DNA from: Pseudofulvibacter geojedonensis
GTDB taxonomy: Bacteria > Bacteroidota > Bacteroidia > Flavobacteriales > Flavobacteriaceae
DNA: 64,000 bases
Direction: 5' to 3'
Assembly (NCBI RefSeq): GCF_042675745.1
Contig: NZ_JBHTJM010000010.1
Span: 1-64,000, forward strand
Shown: positions 55,009-62,490 of the stretch, piece by piece
Layout: each line of letters starts with the position of its first letter
How positions within the stretch are numbered: position 1 is the first letter of the stretch
Position numbers and translations under genes: made by a program
Notes under the pieces: generated by a model
Databases searched by the model: none
What the model was told of the DNA's origin: nothing
The model's input: only the letters and a program-made list of their open reading frames with translations

Positions 55009-57372
55009 ATGGATATTACTAAAAAGCATGTTTTACCATTTGAGGTTAGTTTAAGTTTTAAACTATTAGAGAAGCATTATGTAGAGCGATATCAAAAAGA
55101 GAATAATGTTATAGTAAAAAGGCATTTAGATAGTATTTTAGAATGTTTTAAGGATAATCCTGAGCTTTCTCATGGGGTTACTCAATCTTCTGAATTGGAA
55201 AAATTAAGAGAACCTATAGATTTTTTATTAGGTGATTTATTCCCACAAGCCCTTACGCTTAATGAAATTAAAGCTGCTACGGCACCGTTTCAATCACAGT
55301 ATTTTTATAGATCGCAAAGATTTGAAAATATTATTATGGCTGCTGGTGAAGATTTTGAATTTCAATTGGTGAATTTTACAGAAGATGAGATGTATGTTAT
55401 GTCTTGTTCCTATATCTTGGCAAGTCAGTATGGAGTAAACACTAATTACCAAAAACCACTTTATTATACGATACCTGATCAATCAGGAAATAAGAAAACT
55501 TATCGATTAACGATGAATGCTGATTTTATCAGTATGGAGCCAAAGCCTGAATTTAAGGAGATTACCCAGGAAGATATAGATTTATTGCTTCAGGGATTTG
55601 AAAATATTGATTTGTGGAAAGAAAAATTTCCACCCAACTCCTGGAACTTACAAGGGTTTATTTTAATGACTTTGTCGGATGTAACAGTAGATGCTGTTGT
55701 TTCCGATTTAAAATCCGATATGTTAAACCATTCAATTAGTTATGATAATTTTGAGGAGTTTCAAGATAATTTTAGGCGTTTTTTTAATAATACAGAAATA
55801 AGTATTGGTTTTTCTCAATACGATGCTGATATAGATAGTTTTGTAGCACCACCCGGAAAACCAGCCACGAGTTTTTTATTAGGTGATAAAGTTGAGATGA
55901 GTTGTAAGTCAAGTTTTTGTGAGTGTTCTTATGATAAAGTTATAAAGCAAAAAAAATATTTTACAGTATCTAATATAGATGCTGTTTTAGAAGAAGGAGA
56001 AAATTTTATTTTAAGTCAGTTACAAAAACAAGGGTTTAAAAGCTGTATTATAGCTCCAATAATAATTAATGATGAATTAGTAGCTACTTTAGAAATAGTT
56101 TCTCCAAACAAGAATGATTTAACTTCTATAAATGCAAACAGGTTAGATATAATTATGCCCTATTTAACTGCTACAGCAGAAAGGTCTATACAAGAGTCTG
56201 AAAATTACATTAAGGCAATTATTCAAAACGAATGCACATCTATTCACCCAACAGTTTTATGGAAATTTGAAGAAGAGGCAAGAAAATATATGGAAGCTAC
56301 TTTGGTTGACAATAAAACAGATGTAGCTTTTAACGACATGGTTTTTAATCATGTTTATCCGCTTTTTGGTCAGATTGATATTATTGGTTCTTCTATAGTT
56401 AGAAATCAAGCAATACAGGAAGACTTTATAGAACAGCTAAAAATGGTGAAAGCTATTTTTAAGAAGGCTTATAAGGTGGAAAAATTAGCTTTTTATGAGC
56501 AAGTAATATTGCGTATTGATAATTTTATTACTGAATTTTCATCAGATTTTAATGCTACCAGCGAAGAGCAATTGCTTCATTTTTTAAAGAATGAAGTTAA
56601 TCCTATTATGCCTCATATAGAAAAGTTATCTACTGAATTAAAAGCGAGTGTGGATGCTTATGAAAACGTTATTGATCAAGAAATAGGGATTGTTTATAAT
56701 AAGCGTAAGGAATATGAAAATACCGTTCAGTTTTTAAATACTCATTCTGCTGCGTTATTGGACGAAAAGCAGAAGGAAGCGCAAGCAATTTTTCCACATT
56801 TCTTTGAACGTTTTAAAACTGATGGTGTAGAACACAATATGTACATTGGTCAATCTTTAGTTAAAAATAAAACTTACAATAAGGTTTATTTAAACAATCT
56901 AAGGTTATGGCAGTTAACCACTATGTGTGAAATGGAACGATCATTTTATGAAGTGCAAAAAGGAAGGTCTTTACAATTAGATTGTGCTTCTTTAGTTTTA
57001 GTATTTGGTAATAGCTTATCAATTAGTTTTAGAGTAGACGAAAAGAAATTTGATGTAGATGGAGCTTATAATGCACGTTATGAAATTGTAAAAAAACGTA
57101 TAGATAAAGCTCATATAAAAGGAACAAATGAGCGAATTACCCAAAAAAGAAAATTAGTTATTGTATACTCTCAAAAGAAAGATGAATTAGAGTATTTACG
57201 TTACATTCAATATTTACAGCGTAAAGGATATTTAGAAGAAGGAGAAGAACTGGTTCAGTTAGAAGATTTACAAGGAGTAGTTGGCTTAAAAGCCATTCGT
57301 GTAAATATTAAATACCAAACTAAAGAACAAAAAATAACCTACGACGACTTAGTCAAAGAATTAAAAAGTTAA
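55009..57372 (+). CDS. GAF-domain protein, large
   Basis: 787-residue cytosolic protein. A GAF-like sensor lies around residues 270-400 (FLLGDKVEMSCKSSFCECSYDKV, then GFKSCIIAPIIINDELVATLEIVSP). The rest is helical on both sides, with coiled-coil stretches (about 520-605), and a C-terminal region with a mixed fold (YSQKKDELEYLRYIQYLQRKGYL). No kinase, cyclase or EAL/GGDEF motif is visible. Three Cys in a short span (CKSSFCEC) could sense redox or bind a metal. Function unknown. Its stop overlaps the converging DUF481 gene by 4 bp. Confidence 0.8.
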   Translation: MDITKKHVLPFEVSLSFKLLEKHYVERYQKENNVIVKRHLDSILECFKDNPELSHGVTQSSELEKLREPIDFLLGDLFPQALTLNEIKAATAPFQSQYFYRSQRFENIIMAAGEDFEFQLVNFTEDEMYVMSCSYILASQYGVNTNYQKPLYYTIPDQSGNKKTYRLTMNADFISMEPKPEFKEITQEDIDLLLQGFENIDLWKEKFPPNSWNLQGFILMTLSDVTVDAVVSDLKSDMLNHSISYDNFEEFQDNFRRFFNNTEISIGFSQYDADIDSFVAPPGKPATSFLLGDKVEMSCKSSFCECSYDKVIKQKKYFTVSNIDAVLEEGENFILSQLQKQGFKSCIIAPIIINDELVATLEIVSPNKNDLTSINANRLDIIMPYLTATAERSIQESENYIKAIIQNECTSIHPTVLWKFEEEARKYMEATLVDNKTDVAFNDMVFNHVYPLFGQIDIIGSSIVRNQAIQEDFIEQLKMVKAIFKKAYKVEKLAFYEQVILRIDNFITEFSSDFNATSEEQLLHFLKNEVNPIMPHIEKLSTELKASVDAYENVIDQEIGIVYNKRKEYENTVQFLNTHSAALLDEKQKEAQAIFPHFFERFKTDGVEHNMYIGQSLVKNKTYNKVYLNNLRLWQLTTMCEMERSFYEVQKGRSLQLDCASLVLVFGNSLSISFRVDEKKFDVDGAYNARYEIVKKRIDKAHIKGTNERITQKRKLVIVYSQKKDELEYLRYIQYLQRKGYLEEGEELVQLEDLQGVVGLKAIRVNIKYQTKEQKITYDDLVKELKS

Positions 57373-58127
57373 TTAAATGTATAAGTTAGTCCGTTGCTCA
57401 ATTTGTATTGTTCTTTTGGAACCCCTAATGCAGGTTTGATATCAAATAGGTAAGTAAAGTGTATTTTAAAGGCTAAGTTTTTAAAAATAGTAAGAGCTAT
57501 TGAAGTGTCGTTAGATATTCTATAGTCTGAAAAACTTTTGTATAAAGGTTGGTAGTAGGTTGTGCTAACAATAGCAATATTTTCTTTAGGGAAGAGACTA
57601 AATGAAATATAGCTACTATTTCTGAAATCCCTATTGAAAGTATGTTCTAAATCGTTTTCTATTTCTTCGTATTCATACATAGATAAAATACCAGTATAGA
57701 ATAAGTAGTTTTTAGATGTATAAACTGTTAATCTAGGCCCAGTACCTATTAAGCCTCTAAAGTCTATAGCAGATATTTCGTCATATTGAGATTGAATAAA
57801 AATTTCCCAAGCAAATTTAGGTTTGAACTTATAATTATATCTTAAATGCTGCGTACCTTTACTTACTAACTTTTCATTATTTACTTCTTTAAAGTCAATA
57901 TCGTTAACAAACAGCACTAGATTTTTTTCAAACAGATATTGAACGTGTGTTCTATTCTTTAGGTTGAATATATGATTCCTATTTTTAGTAAGATCTATTG
58001 CTAAACTAGTATATCCTGACCATTTAGAGCTGTCACCAACACGCCTTAAAGATTCTACATTGACAATTTGAGAAAATGATAGATTAATAACAAATACGAT
58101 AAATAGTAAGCACAGTTTTAGTTTCAT
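57369..58127 (-). CDS. DUF481-type outer-membrane beta-barrel protein
   Basis: 252 residues with a signal peptide (1-19, cleaved near LSFS). Repeated alternating strands (LRYNYKFKPKFAWEIFIQSQYDE, ISFSLFPKENIAIVSTTYYQPL) and a C-terminal YTFN are typical of a small outer-membrane barrel. DUF481 is the best fit from memory. No neighbour suggests a substrate. Confidence 0.75.
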   Translation of the reverse strand: MKLKLCLLFIVFVINLSFSQIVNVESLRRVGDSSKWSGYTSLAIDLTKNRNHIFNLKNRTHVQYLFEKNLVLFVNDIDFKEVNNEKLVSKGTQHLRYNYKFKPKFAWEIFIQSQYDEISAIDFRGLIGTGPRLTVYTSKNYLFYTGILSMYEYEEIENDLEHTFNRDFRNSSYISFSLFPKENIAIVSTTYYQPLYKSFSDYRISNDTSIALTIFKNLAFKIHFTYLFDIKPALGVPKEQYKLSNGLTYTFN

Positions 58128-58197
58128 GACTTTTTAAGTAAAACGGCCACAAAAATAAGTTTTATTTTGTAAGTTGTTATTTAATTAAAAAGTGGTT

Positions 58198-58326
58198 GTG
58201 CTTGAGTTAGTATTAGATTTTTTTGGGAGGTTTTTTATTGAGATTCTATTCGAAGGAATTATAGTTGGAACGTATAAGTTTTTAAAGAAGCTGTTTAATA
58301 AATTATTTAATAGGAAAGTAAAATGA
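58198..58326 (+). CDS. Small amphipathic protein, 42 residues, coupled to the SRPBCC gene
   Basis: A GTG-initiated frame (58198, or 58192) encodes 42 residues: LELVLDFFGRFFIEILFEG, then a hydrophobic turn and a basic tail KKLFNKLFNRKVK. The hydrophobic-then-basic profile is not random, and small acidic/aromatic proteins beginning LELxLDF recur in bacteria. Its stop TGA overlaps the ATG of the next gene as ATGA (58323-58326), strong evidence of translation. Likely peripheral or integral to the inner membrane. Function unknown. Confidence 0.62.
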   Translation: MLELVLDFFGRFFIEILFEGIIVGTYKFLKKLFNKLFNRKVK

Positions 58327-58748
58327 AAGATGTTATTGTTCAACAAGAGTTTTTGGTGTCAGGTCATAGTTTATGGGATGCTATAACAAATCATGAAAAA
58401 ATGATTCAGTGGTTTTTTATCAATATTCCAGATTTTATACCAGAGAATGGTTTTTGTACAGAGTTCTTAATAGAAAATGAAGGAAGACGATTTACTCATG
58501 TATGGAAGATAGAAGAGGTTGTTCCGAATAAAAAAATAGTGTATAACTGGACCTATAAAGAATATACAGGAGAAGGAAAAGTGTTTTTTGAAATAGAAGA
58601 AACTGATGAGGGAAGTAGGTTAGTTTTAACTAATAAATGGGTAGGAGAGTTTCCACAAGATATTCCAGAGTTTTCTAGAGAAAGTTGTTTGGGAGGTTGG
58701 CAGTATTTTATAAATGGAAATTTAAAGGAGTTTCTAGATAAAAATTAA
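58323..58748 (+). CDS. SRPBCC (AHSA1-type START fold) protein
   Basis: 141-residue cytosolic protein of the Bet v1-like fold: VQQEFLVSGHSLWDAITNHEKMIQWFF at the N-terminus, VVPNKKIVYNWTYKEYTGEGKVFFEI in the centre, and a C-terminal helix with GGWQYFINGNLKEFLDK. All AHSA1 strand-helix elements are present. Such proteins bind hydrophobic ligands or assist Hsp90; the ligand here is unknown. Start overlaps the upstream 42-codon gene by ATGA. Confidence 0.9.
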   Translation: MKDVIVQQEFLVSGHSLWDAITNHEKMIQWFFINIPDFIPENGFCTEFLIENEGRRFTHVWKIEEVVPNKKIVYNWTYKEYTGEGKVFFEIEETDEGSRLVLTNKWVGEFPQDIPEFSRESCLGGWQYFINGNLKEFLDKN

Positions 58749-58775
58749 CCCTAGATATAGTACCTAGGGTTTTGT
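58747..58775. terminator. Short terminator between SRPBCC and arsC-like genes
   Basis: Stem AACCCTAG / CTAGGGTT with a 9-nt loop and TTTTG after it, between two converging genes. Confidence 0.65.
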
Positions 58776-58778
58776 TGT

Positions 58779-59387
58779 TTAGTTCACTTTTGAAAATACA
58801 TATAATAACTCTGTAGCTATCTGTGTACTTCGTTCTAAATATTTTTCTGCTTGTTGAGGTGTGTTGTCAAAAACTTTCGGATCTTCAAAAGTAACAGGAA
58901 TGCGTTTTTCTGCACCAGGAACAAAAGGGCAACCTACGTCTGCAGATGAACAAGTCATGATGGCTGCAAAATTTGAATTAGGATTAAAACGATGATCAAG
59001 TTTTTTAGAAAACCCAACTATAGGGTGTTTTGTATCATCATACTTAATGCTATAAACTGGGTTTTCACCATTAGCTATAATTTCTATTTCAAAACCTGTA
59101 TTAATTAGTGTTTTCGCTACCATAGGAAACATTGCGGTAGCTTCTGTTCCTCCAGAGTAACTAAATACATTCTTAATATTGAAATGATGTGCCATTACTT
59201 GAGCCCATATCTGAGATAAATGACTTCTTCTGGAATTATGGGTGCAAATAAAGTTGAGAGAAATGTCTTCATTTTTACTAACTTTTGATTTAATGAAGTC
59301 AATTAAAGGAAGTAAAACTTTTTTCCGTTCTTCAGAAACTGTTTGTGTATCTAAAGTATTTATAAATGATGATATTTTTGAATACAT
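58779..59387 (-). CDS. Low-molecular-weight phosphatase-type arsenate reductase
   Basis: 202 residues. The phosphatase/arsenate reductase P-loop CX5R appears as C48-THNSR-R54 in FICTHNSRRSHLSQIW; the later segment MTCSSADVGCPFVPGAEKRIP carries further Cys that could complete the redox relay. Longer than the usual 130-140-residue ArsC, with an N-terminal helical extension of about 40 residues. It is the third gene of arsR-DUF6428-arsC-like, which supports an arsenic role. Confidence 0.82.
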   Translation of the reverse strand: MYSKISSFINTLDTQTVSEERKKVLLPLIDFIKSKVSKNEDISLNFICTHNSRRSHLSQIWAQVMAHHFNIKNVFSYSGGTEATAMFPMVAKTLINTGFEIEIIANGENPVYSIKYDDTKHPIVGFSKKLDHRFNPNSNFAAIMTCSSADVGCPFVPGAEKRIPVTFEDPKVFDNTPQQAEKYLERSTQIATELLYVFSKVN

Positions 59388-59460
59388 ATTTAATTATTGT
59401 ATGATATGATAATTTGAGACGATGTAACAATTACTTAGTAAAGCTAAATTACACTACTGT

Positions 59461-59910
59461 TTAACAGCACCCACTATTTGGAAGACATTCACCAATCTTA
59501 ACTTTTGGTTTCTCAATAGGAATTCCGCAGTTGTCCTTAGCTAAACAATCTGTATGTAAATTAGTAAGTAAGAAGTTTTTTCCGTTAAAACTTAATCCAT
59601 ATTTTCCAATAGTTTCACTTTGATATTCAACTTCAATTTCTAAATCATCTAACCCTAAAGTTTTTTCAGATAGTTCAATTATATGAACAAGTTTTTCAGG
59701 ATGCAGTCTATGATCGTAATCATTAGCATTCCAAAGTTGAAAGTTAATAACATCTTCTTTTCTTACTGTTCCGCCACAATCAATAAAATGTTTAGATATT
59801 TTACCCACTTCTGTTACATGAAAATGATTTGGAACTAAGCTTCCGTCTGGCAATTCAAAAGCAATAGTTTCTAAATTGCTTAAATGTTTTTTTATTTCAG
59901 ATAATCTCAT
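59461..59910 (-). CDS. DUF6428-family protein of the arsenic cluster
   Basis: 149 residues, cytosolic. Blocks FELPDGSLVPNHFHVTEVGKISKHFIDCGG and FQLWNANDYDHRLHPEKLVHIIE (key parts: VPNHFHVTEVG, FQLWNA and RLHPEKL) match the family I know from Bacteroidota ars operons. The C-terminus is Cys-rich: C135 region, ECLPNSGCC, which may bind arsenite or copper. It lies between arsR and the arsC-like gene with gaps of 73 and 71 bp. Confidence 0.78.
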   Translation of the reverse strand: MRLSEIKKHLSNLETIAFELPDGSLVPNHFHVTEVGKISKHFIDCGGTVRKEDVINFQLWNANDYDHRLHPEKLVHIIELSEKTLGLDDLEIEVEYQSETIGKYGLSFNGKNFLLTNLHTDCLAKDNCGIPIEKPKVKIGECLPNSGCC

Positions 59911-59981
59911 TTATTTAGATTTTAAAATTAATAATTGTTTTAAATAATTTTTTAACGCCTCCAATCTGTCCATATATGTTT

Positions 59982-60314
59982 TTAACAAGGTTCTTTGGTG
60001 TATGTTAAGTCTTGATTTAAAAATATTGACATGGTCTTTTTCATAACTTTCCAATTATCAGTATCTATACAATAGCAAACACTGGTTCCGTTTATAGTAC
60101 CTTTTATAAGTCCAATATTTTTTAATTCTTTTAAATGCTGTGAAATAGTTGGTTGAGCCAAACCTATTTCATTAACTAAATCGCCACAAACACAAGAGTT
60201 TAATTTAAAAAGGTGTTCAATTATAGCTACTCTAGCTGGATGTCCAATCACTTTTGCAAATGCAGCTAATTGATTTTGTTCTGTTTTGAATATTTCGGAT
60301 TTAGTAATTCCCAT
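59982..60314 (-). CDS. arsR: ArsR-family arsenic-responsive repressor
   Basis: Winged-helix repressor, 110 residues from ATG 60314; an in-frame TTG at 60338 is less likely because it lies inside the palindromic operator. Metal site: LNSCVCGDL near residue 42, the two Cys of the classic CVC arsenic motif. DNA-binding helix: LAQPTISQHLKELKNIGLI. The upstream palindrome ATATTGCAATAT is its probable operator. First gene of the cluster. Confidence 0.92.
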   Translation of the reverse strand: MGITKSEIFKTEQNQLAAFAKVIGHPARVAIIEHLFKLNSCVCGDLVNEIGLAQPTISQHLKELKNIGLIKGTINGTSVCYCIDTDNWKVMKKTMSIFLNQDLTYTKEPC

Positions 60315-60329
60315 ATTTTTTGTATTTGT

Positions 60330-60341
60330 ATATTGCAATAT
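60330..60341. promoter_or_regulatory. Probable ArsR operator
   Basis: Perfect 12-bp palindrome ATATTGCAATAT, 16 bp upstream of the arsR ATG. It overlaps TAATATTG on the minus strand, one base from the -7 consensus, so bound ArsR would block transcription. Confidence 0.65.
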
Positions 60342-60391
60342 TACGATTAATTGTTTTAGGAATAAAATTTAGAAGTTTTTTTAACATAAAT

Positions 60392-61582
60392 TTATTGTGT
60401 CCTCATTATAAATGCTACGAAAAATGAAACTACAGAAACTACAATTCCAATAGTGAAAATGGTATAAGTTGTACGTAATAATTTATATTTTTTATTTAAA
60501 ACTAAGCCTAAAAAATACAAATCTTTTATCATGGAGTTGTATAGGTAATCTTTGTCTTTCATGACTTCTTTCATTCCCCAACTAAATTCGTTTAATGACA
60601 TTTGATGAAAATTACCAAAAAATAAAAGGTTCACTTTTTTGTTTTCAACATCATCTTTAGTGAATTGTCCTTCGGTTACCTTTGGTCGGGTTGATTGAAT
60701 AGCAAATATGATTGATACAACACTGAATCCAATTAAAATTACGGTCGGAATAATTAAGTGTGAGTTTGATGGATTATCTAATCTAGGAACTAAATTACTT
60801 AATGCTATAGATATAAGTATTGCGTTTACAGAAAGTAAGATGTTGGCTTTGGTATCTGCGATTTGACTTAGTTTGTTGTGATTTCTTAAGGTTACTCTAA
60901 ACATTGTTTCAACCCCTTTTTCAGGCAACTCTGCTTTTCGATCTTTTTCTTTTTGCGTTTTCTTTTTTTGTTTATCAGCCTTTCTTTCTTTTTCTAGTTT
61001 TTTTACAGTTTTAAAAATATCTAACAAGTTAGATTGTTTTCGTTCTTGCCAATTTTCTATAGCATAGTTAGTGTAGAATTGGTGTCCGGTTAAAAATTTA
61101 ATATTACCTTTTTTCCAATCTAAATCAGAATAATCTGCAGCACCTGTTAATCTTAATTCTTCTTTTAATAATTCACTAGTTTGGTTAAAACTTTTAGAAG
61201 ACAGATGAGAGCAGTCTGCATCTTTTATAATACGTTCAAGCTTGCTTGAAGGTTTGGTACCCATTTTAGTAGATAAGATGAGCTTTTCTACAACAGAGAA
61301 ATCTTCTTTAGAAATACGATCGCCTAAAAATTTTTTAGCAATAACAACTCCTGACTCTTCATGATTTTTAGGCCCTTTCACAAATCCAGTATCATGAAAC
61401 CAAGCCGCAATATTTAGTAATAAAGCTTCTTTTTCGGTAACATTTTCACCTTTTATTAGTTCTTGAAGTTTTTCAATAACACGTAAAGTATGTGGGAAAT
61501 TATGATAGATAATATGTGGAGGTAACTCTTCTTGCAATAGGTTAAACACATATTCTTTTATATCTTTGAGTAAGTTGTCCAT
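60392..61582 (-). CDS. HD phosphohydrolase fused to a Pycsar-type membrane effector domain (PycTM/DUF5706)
   Basis: 396 residues. N-terminal HD domain with all metal ligands: H31 in FPHTLRVI, H63-D64 in AAWFHDTGF, and D121 in KDADCSHLS. A Lys/Glu coiled linker (about 193-225) leads into a C-terminal block LRNHNKLSQIADTKANILLS, then three membrane helices (about 248-265, 276-296 and 372-392) that match the Pycsar effector transmembrane family. The frame runs upstream to 61954 but that extension overlaps the divergent lipoprotein gene; ATG 61582 is the start. In flavobacteria this fusion is common, so it may be housekeeping. No cyclase gene was seen. Confidence 0.88.
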   Translation of the reverse strand: MDNLLKDIKEYVFNLLQEELPPHIIYHNFPHTLRVIEKLQELIKGENVTEKEALLLNIAAWFHDTGFVKGPKNHEESGVVIAKKFLGDRISKEDFSVVEKLILSTKMGTKPSSKLERIIKDADCSHLSSKSFNQTSELLKEELRLTGAADYSDLDWKKGNIKFLTGHQFYTNYAIENWQERKQSNLLDIFKTVKKLEKERKADKQKKKTQKEKDRKAELPEKGVETMFRVTLRNHNKLSQIADTKANILLSVNAILISIALSNLVPRLDNPSNSHLIIPTVILIGFSVVSIIFAIQSTRPKVTEGQFTKDDVENKKVNLLFFGNFHQMSLNEFSWGMKEVMKDKDYLYNSMIKDLYFLGLVLNKKYKLLRTTYTIFTIGIVVSVVSFFVAFIMRTQ

Positions 61583-61625
61583 AAACAAAATAATTAGGAC
61601 TAATTTATAAAATAAAAAGCACATA

Positions 61626-62483
61626 GTGAAGCTAACATATTTTTCTATTTTCTTCTTTTTTTTATCAATATTATCTTGTGGTAGTAAGAAATCAGACACA
61701 ATTAAAGTAATAGCCGATTTGCCTAAAAGTTTAAAAGAATCTTCTGGTATTGAAAACTTGAACGGGGCAGATAATTTCTGGATGATTAATGACTCTGGTA
61801 ATGATAATGAGTTATTTGAAGTTACCCCAAAAGGAAAGATAAAAAGAGTAGTTGAGGTGGTAAATACTAGAAATAAAGATTGGGAGGACTTGGCTAGTAA
61901 CGGGAGCGACCAATTATTTATTGGAGATTTTGGAAATAATAATAACAAGCGCAAAGATTTAGCTATTTACTGGGTGAATATCAATCAGATTCAAAATAAT
62001 AAAGTAATTGCAATTAAAACCAGTTTTTATTTTCAAGACCAGGAAAAGTTTCCCCCTAAAAAAAAAGATAGGAATTTTGATGTAGAGGCCTTTGTTTATA
62101 AAGAGGGGTACTTCTACTTATTCACAAAAAATAGAAGTTCGAAATTTGACGGAACTACTAAATTATATAAACTATTAGCTCAAGAAGGTAAGCAAAAAGC
62201 TATTTTAATAGATACTTTCGTTACTTGCCAAGATCAATCAGATTGTTTAATTACTTCGGCGGTATTGTCTAAAGATAAGAATGAATTGGTTCTATTAACT
62301 CATAACAAGTTATTTAAATTTAGTGATTTTAAAGGAGGTAACTTCTTTGATGGAGTAATAAAAGAGATTTCATTGCATCATAAATCTCAAAAAGAAGCTA
62401 TTTGTTTTAAAAATGGAGAGTTGTTTATTACAGATGAAGCAACTAAAACAGAAGGTGGAAAATTATATAAAGTACTGAATTAA
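61626..62483 (+). CDS. Beta-propeller-like lipoprotein
   Basis: 285 residues from GTG 61626. Lipoprotein signal with Cys 18 in SILSCGSKK. The mature part has repeated strand units: SSGIENLNGADNFWMINDSGND, LASNGSDQLFIGDFGNNNNKR, FDVEAFVYKEGYFYLFTKNRSS and ELVLLTHNKLFKF (key repeats: FWMINDSGN, LFIGDFGNN and FYLFTKNR). The order suggests a propeller resembling SdiA-regulated or esterase-like phytase-type domains; activity unknown. It shares a 43-bp divergent start region with the HD-PycTM gene and precedes the metallophosphoesterase by 7 bp. Confidence 0.75.
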   Translation: MKLTYFSIFFFFLSILSCGSKKSDTIKVIADLPKSLKESSGIENLNGADNFWMINDSGNDNELFEVTPKGKIKRVVEVVNTRNKDWEDLASNGSDQLFIGDFGNNNNKRKDLAIYWVNINQIQNNKVIAIKTSFYFQDQEKFPPKKKDRNFDVEAFVYKEGYFYLFTKNRSSKFDGTTKLYKLLAQEGKQKAILIDTFVTCQDQSDCLITSAVLSKDKNELVLLTHNKLFKFSDFKGGNFFDGVIKEISLHHKSQKEAICFKNGELFITDEATKTEGGKLYKVLN

Positions 62484-62490
62484 ATTCAAT

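Noticed and set aside
60392..61582. A complete Pycsar defence operon
   Set aside because: No nucleotide cyclase gene is adjacent; neighbours are ars genes and envelope lipoproteins, and the fusion is common in the family.
61583..61954. N-terminal 124-residue extension of the HD-PycTM frame
   Set aside because: It overlaps the divergent lipoprotein gene, has no domain, and the family begins at MDNLLKDIKE (ATG 61582).
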